DNA of 64,000 nt from Diploptera punctata (GCA_030220185.1 JASPKZ010003436.1:124001-188000); one strand, 5' to 3'; shown: positions 20,422-32,615, numbered from the stretch's first letter. The notes: generated by a model from the sequence alone, not told the origin. Numbers and translations: made by a program.

Positions 20422-23400
20422 GTGTTAATTCAGTTAAAATTTTCATTATTTGTAAAAGTTGGTACAATTGATCTTCCAAGTTTTAGTCAAATATTTGAAG
20501 TCCCTGAACTGCTTTCAACACGACCATCCCCCAGGCAAATTCCTACCCTTTCTTCAAATGACAATGCCAATGAATCCTCACATTCTTCTCACCCCACCAC
20601 TGCCTACCTGCTAAAAGAATGTTTTTCTCCTCGTTCAACTACTCTTAAAATCGCCCATATTAATGCTCAAAGCATTCTGCCTCACATTCATGAAATTCGA
20701 CATTTATTTTCCGAGATTTCTCTGCATGCGATCTTAATATCTGAGTCCTGGCTTAAACCTTCCCTTCACTCCTCACTTGTTGATATTGACGGGTACACCC
20801 TCTGTCGCAATGATAGACTAGGGAAAAGAGGTGGGGGAGTTGCGATGTATATCAAATCGAACTTAGAGCCCAAAGTCATTCTTCACTCCTCCCCTGATTA
20901 CAATGCACGACCAGAATTCCTCTTCATTGAAATTTCAGCTAGTTTACAGAGATGTCTCCTGTGTGTGGTGTACAAACCTCCGAAAGTAGAGTATCTTAGT
21001 GACATAGAAACACCCTTATTAAGTTTTACTGCCGCATTATCAGCATGTTATAGTAATGGGCGACTTTAACTCTAACTTACTTTCTTCCTCATCATCATCA
21101 TCATCAGAACTACTGGCATTATTTCACGCATGCAATATGTATGTCTTGCCTTTACAACCAACTCATCACACATCGACGACTGATACATTAATAGACATCA
21201 TAGCCACGACAAATTCACAGAAAATTATAAACTACGGACAAATATCTGCCCCCGGCATATCAGCCCATGACGTCATATATATCGAATACTCTCTCCAGTG
21301 TCCTAGGACTCGTCCTAAATTATTAACGTATCGAAATTTAAAAAATATTAACCAGCAAGCTCTAATTGCAGACGCTATCGACATGCCGTGGCATGATATT
21401 TGGACCCTATTCACAATTGACGAAAAATTGCTTAAATTTAACAATATGATATTAGAACTTTACGACAAACATGCCCCCTTGAAGACTAGACGAATTACTA
21501 AATCCCCAGCTCCCTGGATGTCCCACGAAATTCGACTACTGATGGCTGAGAGGGATGCTGCTTTTCGAAAATACAGACGGGACAAAAGTGACGCTAACTT
21601 AAGACAATATAAGACATTAAGAAACAAAACGAATCAAAACATTAGGAACGCTAAGTTGCGGTATGCTCATAGTCTCATTGATCCAAACACAAATGCAAGT
21701 GATATGTGGAAACGTATTAGATCAATGGGTCTACGGCAGCCGACAACCAAAGGAGAGAGCATTAACATATCACTGGACGATCTAAACCAACATTTCACAT
21801 CATATGCCACACTTAACATAAACACTACGACCAAACAACAAACTATAGATGAGCTCCTATCCACACCTACTCCTTCCCGAGAAAAATTCTTCTTTTCTTA
21901 TATAATGCCAATCGACGTTAAACTATCCCTGGACCGCATTAGAACTAAAACACAAGGTATAGACAATATAAGTATCGACTTTTTAAAGAAAATACTCCAT
22001 GTCATACTCCCAACTGTAACCCATATATTCAATGCCTCAATTATGACCTCAACTTACCCCGAACTCTGGAAAAAAGCTATAGTCAGACCAATCCCTAAAA
22101 TTAAATTACCTGTAACACCAAACGACTTTAGACCAATCAGCATCCTCCCAGTCCTATCTAAGGCCTTGGAGCGCATTGTTCATGAACAATTAACTGATTA
22201 CCTTAACACTCATAACATACTCGACCCATACCAATCAGGTTTTAGGACAGGCCATAGTACGGCAACCGCACTTCTTAAAATTACCGAAGATACGCGTGAA
22301 GCAATGGACAGTGGCCACATGACAATATTTACACTCTTGGACTTCAGCAAAGCTTTCGACACTATTGACACTGACATATTAATAGCAAAATTACGCGCTC
22401 TGAATCTTTCGGACAATGCTGTTAACTGGCTTGGATCCTATCTTCATGGTCGCCAGCAATGTGTATCCAATGCAGAACTTTCCTCATCCTGGCTATCACT
22501 GAAGGGTGGCGTCCAACAAGGTTCAGTGTTAGGACCACTTCTGTTCTCTATCTATGTTAACGATATATCCACTAGACTTACCTATTGTCGATATCACCTA
22601 TACGCTGACGATTTGCAAATTTACATTCACTCCCATCCTGACGATGTACATGACACACTAGACAAATTAAATAGTGACCTAGACTCAATTTCCCAATGGT
22701 CGAAGAAACATGGACTTAATCTAAATACTAACAAGACACAGTGCATAATTATAGGACATCGGCGAATCCAAAGCATTATAAATTACGAAAATATCCCTAC
22801 CATTCTCCTAAATGACAAAAATATCCCCTACAGCTCAGTAGTAAAAAATCTGGGTATCTATATGGACCAACACCTAGACTGGAAAATCCAGGTGAATAAT
22901 ACCTGCAAGAAAGTGTTCTCAATTCTTCACTCCCTAAATAGTTTTAAAAACTTCCTTCCTACAAAATTAAAACAAATACTTGTACAGACTCTTATAATGC
23001 CACACTTCGACTACTGCGACATATTACTGACTAATCTTACAACTGATCTATCTGACAGACTACAGCGTGCTCATAATGCGTGCATTCGATTTATATTCAA
23101 TCTCCGTCGTTATGACCACGTGTCTCCTTCATTTCAGGCCTTATCATGGCTACGCCTAAATGACAGAAGAACTTTACATTCACATACCTTACTATTCCAA
23201 ATTCTGCACACATATTTACCAACTTATTTAACAACACGTTTTCAACATTTATCGGCTCATCACAATTTAGGAACAAGATCACAAGACTCTTCTTTACTTT
23301 TGATACCACAACACAGGACCTGTCTGTACTCTGAATCTTACACAATATCTATGGCTAGAGCATGGAACTCACTTCCCAGTCATGTCAGGGACTGTCAATC

Positions 23401-23452
23401 GCTATCATTATTTAAATCCAAATTAACTGATATCTTAAGTTCGACACAATGA
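20422..23452 (+). CDS. LINE ORF2 endonuclease-reverse transcriptase with one frame break
   Basis: The first part (20422-21069) carries the apurinic-type endonuclease start: 'KIAHINAQSILPHIHEI', 'ILISESWL', 'RGGGVAMYI'. The second (21056-23452, 798 codons) has 'MGDFNSNLL', 'GISAHDVIYIEYSL', then RT motif A 'LLDFSKAFDTID', motif B 'QQGSVLGPLLFSIYVND' and motif C 'LYADDLQIY', followed by the thumb and a C-terminal domain. All catalytic residues are visible. The two parts are offset by one base; the shift must lie at about 21020-21055, since the second frame has a stop just upstream. No ATG opens the first frame (GTG at 20422). Enzyme for target-primed reverse transcription; recent but probably inactive. 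Confidence 0.85.
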
Positions 23453-23721
23453 AAACATTAACTACATAACAACTATATAGAGCATTCTATTAATAATCAT
23501 GTAGGAAGCTACTTACTTTATTTTATATCATTTGAATTTTATTATATTTCTATGTTTTTGTTAGCATTAGCTAGTATTAGATCCATCATCATTGTATTTT
23601 GTTTAGTCTGTATTTTAATATCTTAAAATTGTAAATATGTACGTAATTTTTGTATAATTTTACTATTCGCTGGTTGAGTGGAAGAGAAGGCCTTATGGCC
23701 TTAACTCTGCCAGCTAAAATA

Positions 23722-23723
23722 AA

Positions 23724-23777
<54 letters not shown>
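23722..23777. repeat. (ATT)n tail of LINE family C
   Basis: Some 18 TTA/ATT triplets directly follow AAAATAAATC at the LINE 3' end. The same arrangement occurs at 38106-38158 and 1011-1186 in the opposite orientation. Confidence 0.9.
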
Positions 23778-23778
<1 letters not shown>

Positions 23779-24066
23779 GTACGTATGCTCTGATATTTTT
23801 TTTTGTTTTATTCAATAGAGTGTGCGTGTGTTGACCCTTCGTATATATCTCACTGTCACCTAATGACATCACATTATCAGCATATACTGACAACTACCAT
23901 TGACGTTTAGGGCTTTATTTATCCTCTGAAGTTTTGATAACATCCTAAAGTAAAAATTGAATAGTAAATTAGATAGTATATTACCTCGGTTTAATTCAAT
24001 ATTTGAATAAGTGAGTGAATTCAAATTCCAAGCAACAATATTTAGAAACAGATATGAAATACATAT

Positions 24067-24598
24067 TATATATATATATATATATAGGCTCAATTCTGGA
24101 AATTCATGTGTTATTATGCATTATAGGGACTCTTCGTATCTCAACTTCTATCAAATTATATTATGTCTATTATATGGATTCGAAACACGAACTCTTGCCA
24201 TAAGGGAGGAGCAAATATTACGAGTATTTAAAAATTAAGTTACCAGGGAAATTGTGGACCAAATAGAGACGAACATACTGGTGAATACAGACGAGTACAT
24301 AACATTGTCTTTATGGAAAACCATATGAAATAAGAGCAGATAAGTCTTGTAGACTCCGATGAGCAGGGCATGTAGAATGAGTGGGGATGAAAGAGGAGAA
24401 TGGAAACTCCACGTACGTAAATGGGAGGGATAAGCGTCCAGTAGGTAGGATAAGAATAAGGTGGGAGAATAAAATTATTCATGTTGTGAGGAAGGTAATG
24501 TATACAGGAGATTAGTAGAAAACATCTCAGAAAAGGCATGTATAGAGAGCTGAAGTCTGTTGGGTCATGAACCTATGGGTTATAGATTAAGATATGAA
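24067..24598 (+). pseudogene. LINE family A fragment
   Basis: After (TA)n at 24067-24086 the plus strand gives degraded family A sequence: 'GSILEIHVLL' for the GNACYYAL region, 'GFETRTLAIREEQILRVFKN' at 24170-24235, then the R-W-A-G-H-V region around 24355-24380 and CCTATGGGTTATAG at the end. It lies directly upstream of LRR gene 1, so any 5' exon of that gene is beyond it. Confidence 0.7.
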
Positions 24599-24639
24599 AA
24601 TACGTTAGAAGTAATATCTATTTTAAATTTGTGTTACAG

Positions 24640-26183
24640 GGAATCACTGCAAAGCCATTGTGTTTACTGACAGTAATTTCCTTCGGGTGTGTTCTTGGAG
24701 CTGTAATCAAGGAATGTCAGTACTTTGAACAAAAACAGTCATTCTACTGTAATGAAGCAAACCTTGAACACCTCACTTCAGAAATTTACCCAGTTAACTA
24801 CACAAAATTGATAACGCTAACATTAGTAAATTCAAATTTAAAATCAATGGATCACAATGTTTTTCAAAAAATGGGAGATTTGAAAATTCTGTACTTGAGT
24901 GGTAACCAACTAAAATCTCTAAACAATGATTTATTTCCGTATCCAAATTCACTAACTACTCTCTATGTAGATCACAATAAGTTGGAAAGACTAGAACCTG
25001 TGCTGCTTTCCAGATTACAAAAACTAGAACGTTTGGACATCTCTTACAACCAGTTAACCTATATTACAGACACTTCTACATTTTCTTTACAAACAAACCT
25101 TATTATTTTATATTTAGAACATAACAACATAAGTACGATATCAGAAGGAGTGTTTCTTCCTCTTGTATCAATCAAACAAATTAAGTTAAATAATAATCCA
25201 TTGGTTTGCTCTTGTGATCTTCAGAGTACAGTAGAGTTGACAGATTCTAAATGCTTGAATACTGGAGCAATTTGTGCAGAACCAACTAAGTTGAAAGGAA
25301 AATCTTGGTCAGTTCTCAGAGATGAATCGTGCGGAAATTCTTCGGGAAAATTGCATTACAATTGTCCATTCGGTCATTGCACTTATATCGATGTATATAA
25401 CACAATGGATTGTTCAGAATTGAATCTTCAACACTTTACTAGGTATGACCTTCCTTTCAATGATGCCAAAATTATAATAAGAGGTTTGCTAATAGATAGG
25501 AATGAAATTAAGTCTTTAACATCAGATATTTTTGACCATTGGCCTAAAATAAAATCCTTAGATTTGGGAAATAATCATTTAATAAGTTTAAAATATAATT
25601 TGTTCTATAGTTTAAAAGAAATGACATTCCTGAGTCTTGCAAATAATCAATTGGAATTTCTAGACGAGAATTTGTTTTTCAAACAGAGCAAACTGGAAGA
25701 ATTGTATTTAATTGGCAACAAATTGCAAACACTTTCTGAAAACATGATGCAACCACTCATTTCATTAAATGTTTTAGCAGTATCAGACAACAGTTTTATA
25801 TGTGACTGCGTATTAAAAGCTACTTTAAAATTGGTTTTGCAAAGACATGTGTATATATCAGTTTTCTGTAAATATCCACAAAAATATGAAGAAAACCCCT
25901 GGGCAGTAATGGAGAAAGAGCTCAAATGTGAATTTCGAAGCCAATATTCTACGTTTTCTCTCTTAACAATTGGTTTGATAAGCTTGACAGTTACTTTCTT
26001 TCTTTTTGGGGATGTATAACATCATGCTACATTTGTATAAAATGCAGAAGTTCTAGTAATGCACTAAACGACAATGTTCAATACGATGATATTGGAATAG
26101 GGGAGATCAACAAAACCAAAACTATTACTTCTAGTGTTGAAGATTCAGGTGTAGACAGTTTGTACTGCATAATAAACGAATAA
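24640..26183 (+). CDS. LRR transmembrane protein 1 (3' exon, frameshifted)
   Basis: The exon starts after the acceptor TTTGTGTTACAG (24628-24639), phase 0 with its paralogue at 58161. Residues counted from 24631: hydrophobic signal ~8-26; Cys 29 and 40; LRRs ~60-190 with L-x-x-L-x-L-x-x-N/S spacing ('KILYLSGNQLKSL'); LRRCT 190-234 (Cys 193, 195, 208, 215, 234); a second Cys cap (245, 250, 261); LRRs ~282-386; second LRRCT 387-433; membrane helix from ~437. The first frame stops at 26017-26019 inside the helix. A one-base shift near 25990-26010 (TTTCTTTCTTTTT) reopens a frame to 26183 matching the paralogue's tail, including 'NVQYDD'. Probably a surface adhesion or receptor-like protein; ligand unknown. 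It is either a young pseudogene or carries a sequencing error. AATAAA overlaps the stop at 26171. Confidence 0.85.
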
Positions 26184-26297
26184 TTATATAATTGTACATA
26201 TGACTTATATCTAGTAATTTCACTGATTACGTTCAGAATTTTGACATTACTTTTGTATAGGAGTATCCTTTAGAATCTGTTGTCTGTAAATACAATA

Positions 26298-26510
26298 CAC
26301 AGGATGTTCAAAAAAGGATTATCTCAGTTTGAGGAATTAATTTTGCATTTAGAGAAAAAAAAAGAACATTCGTTACAACATGGAATATACATGCTTGTCA
26401 AAAACGTAAGCTTATTTATTCCGTTTATTTATAAGGGGAAGTGTTCAAAGTGGTTTCCTTCCGTTTCAATAATGTCCCCTGATTTTCATATTGAATGAGA
26501 TATACGAACA
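26298..26510 (-). mobile_element. one end of a Tc1/mariner-type element
   Basis: TA then CACAGGATGTTCAAAAAAGG is the terminal type seen at 41762 (CAGG..TTTCAAAAAGG). The minus strand from about 26485 reads 'IIETEGNHFEHFP', like the C-terminal I-x-x-x-G-x-H-F-x-H end of large-family mariner transposases. The other end is not found. Confidence 0.5.
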
Positions 26511-26564
26511 CACTGTAGATAGTGATTCACTTCACAATATTATTACGAAATTAACTCTAAAGCA

Positions 26565-26725
26565 GGCCTAGAAAGGTCTTCGCCTGCCACTCGACTGGTA
26601 ACTTCAGATCCAAATCTGTTAATCACAGAGGCGGGCGATAATCCAGCATGTATAGGGATTTATAGTGGTCAGCATGTCAGGTCCCCCAAAAGTTGTAGTT
26701 GTTCTCAACTTGGAGACACATTTTT
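26565..26725. repeat. 160-bp dispersed repeat, unit 1
   Basis: Matches 26975-27140 in the same orientation and shares its core with 4555-4622 (inverted). Shared blocks: TTAATC-CAGAGG, CAGCATGTCAGGTCCCCC-like GGCATGTCGGTCCCCC, and TTCTCAACTTGGAG / TTCTCAACCTGGAG. Family unknown. Confidence 0.65.
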
Positions 26726-26974
26726 GTAAGTATTCAAATACATCACAATGCTAACTGGGCACATATGCTAACTGGGCACATATATAGTTCTCGAGATTAT
26801 TTGTATCTGCTTTATTAATGGATGGGTGAAGACCTGTTAACATTTAAAAAAATTCATGAAAACAAACCTCATAGGATGATTAAATCGGAATTCGCTAAAA
26901 TCAAGAAATGTAATCAAATAAAAATAGCTGTTACACTTTTAACTGTAACATAAAGAGCTAAAATCCACGGTGCG

Positions 26975-27140
26975 GCAGGTCTAGAAGGTCCTTGGCCTAC
27001 CAGCCGGCTACTGGCTTCACATCCACATGTGTTAATCGCAGAGGTAGACAAACATCCAGCCAGTGAGAGGTGACATGTATTTGGCATGTCGGTCCCCCAG
27101 CAGTTTATAACTGGTTTTCTCAACCTGGAGCCACAACAGA
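26975..27140. repeat. 160-bp dispersed repeat, unit 2
   Basis: Second direct copy, with GGCTACTGGCTTCACATCC and GGCATGTCGGTCCCCCAG. It is about 250 bp from unit 1, so the pair may be a local duplication or the two ends of a decayed element. Confidence 0.65.
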
Positions 27141-27247
27141 AAATTTCTTCCCCTATGGGGATCCAAACTTGCGCAAGTCCAGTAGCTCTGCATCAAGGCA
27201 TCTTGCCTTAACTGGAGGAACTTTTTATACACGGCTAAAACAACATG

Positions 27248-28602
27248 TTACACTTACTCACTTGCACTATCGATCCCGTAGGTTCATGGCCGGGCGGACA
27301 TAAACTCTCCATATATCCCTATCCTGAGCCAATGTTTTCCAATCATCACCTGTATAATCTACTTCCCTCAAATCATAGTTAACGTTATTCTCCCACCTCA
27401 TTATTGGTCTACCAACTGGGCGATTTCCCTCTGGCTTTCCTACAACAAGCTTCCATGCACGTCTTTCATTCCCCATACGTGCCATAATGCCCTGCCCATC
27501 GCAGTCTACAAGACTTAACTGTTCCCATTATATGTGACTTCCTATAAAGACCATGTAATTCACTGATATGCAGTCCCCTCCATTCACCTGTCTGTTCATC
27601 TCTCTAACGTCCAACAATTTTTCTAAGAACTTTATTCTCAAATACTCGTAATCTCATTTCCTCCCAGTTTCGCATCCATATAATATAATTGGTAGAATAA
27701 TAGTTTTATATATTTTCAGTTTAACGTTTTTTGAAAGGAACTGGGAAGTCAAGAGTCTTTGTAATGCATAATAGCACGCATTTCCAGAATTGAGCCTATG
27801 TTTAATTTCCTTGTGCATCTCATTCCTGTTTGTGATTATTGTTCCTAGGTATTTGAATTCAGCCACTTCATCAAAATTTCCCTCATTTGTCATTAGCTGT
27901 CCATTTCTATTATATAATGAATTTCTACATGTGGCCATATATTTAGTTTTATTGATATTTACTTCCAGTCCCAATTTCTTAGTCTTATTCAGTAGTGTGT
28001 GCGTGTTGGCCTTTAGTATCTCCTCACTATCGGCCAATAGTACTATATCATCAGCATAAACCAACAGCTTATTAATACCATTGAGTTGCAAGCCTTCCTC
28101 ATTCTCTAAAGATTTGATGGCATGCTCTAGTACAAAATTAAATAGTAGAGGAGATACTGCATCTCCTTGCTTCAACCCATTGTGGTTTTCAAAAGTATCC
28201 GAAAACTGTTTACTTACACGCACCCTACTCCTTGTGCCTATTAGACACATTCGTGCATCTAACTAACTTTTTAGAAATTCCAGAACTCTAGCAGGATACT
28301 ATATAACTTCTCCCTCTTAATTGAATCGTATGCCTTTTTGAAATCTACGTATAGTTGATGTACAGTACCATTATATTCCCATTCCTTTTCTAAATCTGTC
28401 TTAAGCTAAACCTCTGAGCTGTCGTAGACCTGTTTCTTCTAAATCCACATTGATGATCTCCTAGAATATCATCAATATAAGGAGTAAGTATGCATACTAA
28501 TATATTTGTTAGAATTTTTTATGAAGCTGAAAGTATTGAGATGCCCCTATAGTTGTTGCAATTAGTTTGATCTCCTTTCTTATAAATTGGTATGATAATT
28601 GT
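27248..28602 (-). pseudogene. LINE family A, RT and C-terminal part
   Basis: The best-preserved family A copy. 28250-27654 is open for 198 codons with 'NGLKQGDAVSPLLFNFVLEH' (motif B), 'KLLVYADDIVLLADSEEILK' (motif C, intact YADD), 'FKYLGTIITNRNEMHKEIK' and 'NSGNACYYALQRLL'. 27485-27267 gives 'MARMGNERRAWKLVVGKPEG' and the tail to the 3' end at 27250. Upstream of 28250 broken reading continues through 'ILGDHQCGF' to 28602, where a foreign segment interrupts it. The 5' part resumes at 29320. Confidence 0.85.
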
Positions 28603-29320
28603 TATCCTACACTAGGGCCTAACTGCCATAATGTATCTATATCCTGAATAAAAACTATGTCACAGATTCCAGAATTGTTTAGTCAGAAAGATGACCACCT
28701 TAGATAAGAGTAATGTGAATGCAAGAAGTGAAAGTAGAACAAAGCTTTCCATTTTGACATAGATGAAGCTTTCAAATTAGATCATGAACTTTCCACCCAA
28801 ATTTCCCCGATTAGAAACTTAAAATTTATCATATAAATATTCGTGATTTTTTTATCGAAGGGAGAACGGCGGCGGGGGCCGAACGCGGTCCCCCTGGGGG
28901 GCAGGAGTACAGCTCTACATTGGTAATATAAATCTTTTTATCATTCTTTAATGGTCATTTTTTCAGACATAGAATTAATTAAAGGACCAAATGGTCCAAT
29001 GAACTTAGAATAATGAACAAAGTTGAATCTTTTCTCTCTCTGAATTTTAACACTTTTAGTATTTTGACGCTTGACAATATGGCGACTTTAGCTGATTTTA
29101 ATAAGTGTTTTATATGTTTGGTTTTAATATTTCTCTATGTTTGGATGTATTTTAATAACTCATGTTATTTTATTGTTTACTGGTTTTTGAAAACATGTTA
29201 ATTACATGTGGGAATTTCATCCTCTCAACACCAAGGCCAACCGCTCGGGCCAAAGCCCAGCTTAAAACAATAGTGGGGATCTCTCACGCTATCAGTACGG
29301 GGCGGGCTTAAATGATCCCG
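28603..29320. mobile_element. ~715-bp unclassified insertion in LINE family A
   Basis: LINE coding sequence breaks at GATAATTGTTAT (28590-28602) and resumes at TAACAATAATAG (29321), in the middle of the motif '..EWK-SII-PIYKKG'. The inserted DNA begins CCTACACTAGGGCC, includes a GC-rich stretch (28860-28915, GGCGGCGGGGGCCG), an open AT-rich middle and GGCCAACCGCTCGGGCC near its right end. No terminal repeats or coding motifs are recognised. A short duplicated ATTAT may flank it. Confidence 0.5.
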
Positions 29321-30165
29321 AGTAACAATAATAGAATCCTTCCATTCATCTGGAAGAGCTTCTTATTCCAAATTATATAAGCAACTGGCGTATCTTGTCC
29401 ATCGATTTTTCTCCCCCTGATTTTTATCAGTTCTGCTGGGATCTCATCTGAACCTGATGCTTTATACAGCTTCAATTTTTCTTTCGTCATTTCAATTCGC
29501 TCTAATGAACTTGGTTCTACGATTATCTTTATTTCTGCTGTCTGTAAATTATCCTCTTCAATGTCCTGTTCTGTAAGTACGTTTAATAATTGATTAAAGT
29601 AACTTTTCCATCTATTTAATATACTCCTGGAATCTGTACTCATCTCCCCATTTTATAATTCCTAATTATGTTTGTTCTAGCCTGAAACCCTTTCTCCTCT
29701 ATCCTAATTCCCTGAAATAATTCTCTAATGTTCCTATTTTTGACATTTATTTCAAGATCAGTAATCATGTCTCTCAAATATTCCATCTTTTTACTCGTTA
29801 GTAACATCGTGGTTTCCCGTCTAAGACTATTCAGTTCCTCCAAATTTACCTCATTCGGCTCGTGTAACCATTTAATTTTTGCTTGCTTTCTTTTCTTTGT
29901 AATGTCAGCACATTTCTCATCAAACCATTTCTTGTTTTGCCTCTTTTTAAAGTAACCAATGCTTTCTGATGCTGACAATTTAATAGTATCTCTTATAGCC
30001 TCCCATTCTTTATTTATGTCAGTTTCTTCTTCGTTTGCCACATTGTCATCTGAAGATTTCAGTACTTCAAATATGTTACACTACAAAAAATATAACAGCG
30101 TCATAACTATAGAAGCAAGAATTAGGCAAATCGAAATTTATATAACTTACATTTGTTCCTGGTAG
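29321..30165 (-). pseudogene. LINE family A, region between endonuclease and RT
   Basis: Continuation of the split LINE. 30041-29640 is open for 133 codons ('KLSASESIGYFKKRQNKKWF', 'REDELR'-like basic linker, 'DLEINVKNRNIRELFQGIR'); 29643-29308 gives 'SILNRWKSYFNQLLNV', 'EMTKEKLKLYKASGSDEIPA', 'LIKI'. These align with 51701-52330 on the other LINE A copy. The endonuclease end is missing. Confidence 0.75.
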
Positions 30166-30477
30166 ACTCTGTTACCTATATTCGCGGCAGTGGGCCGAAG
30201 ATTTATCATCTCTTAAAATATGCTATGGATTCATACTCTATGAACAATATTTAAAAAAAAAGTATCCAGATATATCCTGTGTAGATGATCTTGTAATTTT
30301 GGGAAGAAGACAAAATAATGTTAATGAAACCTTTAGTGCCTTTACGGAGTAAACTAGCAAGCATGTATTAGAAATTATAACTTAACAATGGTGTTTGTTT
30401 GGACATTCTGTACTTCATTGTAACACAATTGTGCTAGTATAAGAATTGTAATTTGCTATTTTTTTGCCATTAACATG

Positions 30478-30511
<34 letters not shown>

Positions 30512-31734
30512 TTTTTTGTGGAGGGGTGAAAAATAATGTTTCACAGTCTAAACTGGAGCTCCCAAATAATGATCTAGGGCCAACTATGCACTTACGCCCA
30601 TAACGAAATGCCACACAAAGTCACATTCATGACCCAATTTTGCTGGATTTCGGAATATATGTTTATTTTAATAATAAAATGGTTTGAATGCAGTTTCGTT
30701 TCAAGAACAAATTGCGGCCTAGAGATCGACTTTTAAATTTTTACTTCAGGCCAACTCTCACTCTCATTGATCAAAATTTATTGCTTAAAAGTACTCAATG
30801 TTACATTTTAAAGTGGTTTTTAAATACCGAATTTAATTTTTCAGTAAAATATAACTATAAGCCTATTAGGTTCAAAACATTAGGATGACAGTAAAAAATT
30901 AACAAATTGACAATAATAATAATAATAAAATATTTATATGTAAAATTTCAGCCTGCATATGTTCGATTTATAGACTTCTGAACCATGCAACAGATCTTTA
31001 TGAAAATTTGTAGCAACGGATTTTCAGATATGGCGACAGTTCGGTCGCTATCTATTAATCTCTGAAACCATTAGGTGTAGGAGTTCCTTTGAAACTAAAA
31101 TTTAAAAATCCCTCTACCGGTCGAAAATTTCGATGTTTTATAACAAAACTAAGTATATGCTATTAAAATAAGAAGTAGATATTGTTAAAAGATAAGCGAA
31201 ACCCAATCATTAAAATTGGGGCTTTACCAGAAATCCGACCTTAAACATTGTAGCAACTGTCATGTTTGGGTCATCGCAATATAAACCATACAATTTAATT
31301 AACCCGTAATTTTCGTACAAATGAAAAAACATATTTCATTTATTTAGCACCTGTAGCGCACGTCGGTTATTCGCTAGTAACAAAAATAAGAAGTAAAATA
31401 AACGTTTCACTGTTAATGGCATCGCAAGAGAGACCTTAGGAGACTCTTGTGGCACCAACATCTCTAGACTATCGGCACGAGATCCTCTTCTACTACTCTT
31501 ATTTAATGTATTTCCATTCCTAAGTCATAATCAAGAAACTTTAGTTGAATTATATTATTTGGTGTATGTTTAACTTACCTCAATATTAATATTGAGTTGT
31601 TCTTGAACATGTTCCGATTGGATATCAATCATCTTCAGCATCTTGCCCAGACTGCTTGGATTTATGTTGTAAACCCTGGATGTCCATATCAGCTCCCTCC
31701 TATGGGTGGCCAAATAATAATTAAAAGAGCCTCA
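30166..31734. other. no recognisable gene, AT-rich
   Basis: Contains (TA)n at 30479-30510. A stretch near 31140-31310 (TATATGCTATTAAAATA, ACCATACAATTTA) has a diverged counterpart at 49090-49260, so an old repeat lies here. No coding or RNA features. Confidence 0.5.
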
Positions 31735-32010
31735 AAATATATTCTTCTTCTTCTTCTTCACTTCCTGGTTTAGGCAAGAGTTGCCTGTTCCGTCTTCACT
31801 AATATATCTAAGACCATCTCTTCCGAGGACGTCCGACATCTCTTCTTCCTCTTGGAAAATAATGGAAGATTTTATTTGGTAATCTTCTTTCTTCCATTCT
31901 TTCTACATGTTCTTTCCACTGTATCTTGTTGTTAAATATCTTTTCTTTTATGGAGTAGATCTGCAGTTCTTCACGGATATCCTCGTTTCTTATCTGGTCC
32001 ATTCTAGGGC
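31735..32010 (-). pseudogene. LINE C-terminal fragment
   Basis: The minus strand from 32002 reads 'MDQIRNEDIREELQIYSIKE', 'KIQWKEHVERMEERRLPNKI', 'FHYFPRGRRDVGRPRKRWS', ending near a run of GAA triplets (31740-31756). This is the W-x-E-H-x-x-R-M plus G-R-P-R-K-R-W tail of a non-family-A LINE, same subfamily as 3745-3930. Confidence 0.75.
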
Positions 32011-32164
32011 AGCCTTTTACGCCTAAAAATATTACTTCTTAAAAAAACATTAGCCAATTGTCAGACCTTCTAATTATCGAATTTACGCTAGAGCAGAGGG
32101 AGCCACCTTTAAGGATATTAAACATTAATCAACCTAAAAACTAAATTAGTACTGTATATGGAGG

Positions 32165-32560
32165 TCTCGTCAACTGTTACAATTATTAAAACACAGTAGG
32201 CTTTTCGGGATCAGCCTCATCCTCAGCAGAAGTATGTTCATTTCTCCAGCTACCATCAAGATAGTGACTGATTTGTGATGTTATTGTAGATAGCGTTGTG
32301 CGTACTGCGTGAGTACTCGTTTGAAATGAAATTGTTGTCAACTTCCTTTAACATCTCTAACTCCTCCAGTATGTTTAACATGTTGGATTATAATCTCTGT
32401 ATAATGTTGTGAGGGTGTTGTCTATATCCTTCACATTATGTCTTTCATTTAATATATGTTCAGCGTAACTTGATTTGCCTTCTGCATCTTTAAAGTCTTT
32501 AAAATGCTCTTTAAATCCTAAAAGCCTACAATGTTTTAATAATTTTAACAGTTAGGGAGA
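32165..32560 (-). pseudogene. Penelope-like element, GIY-YIG end and 3' region
   Basis: Minus-strand reading gives 'LLKHCRLLGFKEHFKDFKDA', 'GKSSYAEHILNERHNVKDID', 'NTLTTLYRD', the segment after the GIY-YIG motif of Penelope-like endonucleases (compare 'LKQNEKSAVAEHLMNNQQ' in the element at 34700-34860). The 3' noncoding part contains CCGAAAAGCC, loosely like its terminal motif. It belongs to a different Penelope family from the next element. Confidence 0.65.
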
Positions 32561-32566
32561 CTGCAT

Positions 32567-32570
<4 letters not shown>

Positions 32571-32610
<40 letters not shown>
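32571..32610. repeat. (TA)n microsatellite
   Basis: Forty bases of TA next to the Penelope fragment. Confidence 0.9.

Positions 32611-32615
<5 letters not shown>

Larger units (their letters stand above)
19372..23790 (+). mobile_element. nearly full-length CR1/jockey-type LINE (family C)
   Basis: A 5' leader, ORF1 (19537-20133), an AT-rich gap, ORF2 (20422-23452), a 3' UTR with CTGGTTGAGTGGAAGAGAAG and CTCTGCCAGCTAAAATAAA, then a (TTA)n tail at 23725-23777. Truncated relatives: 10400-11095 (+) and the tail at 38106-38260 (-). The RT motifs place it in the CR1/jockey/I assemblage; I do not assign the clade. The 5' boundary is set only by the end of the tetranucleotide array. Confidence 0.85.
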
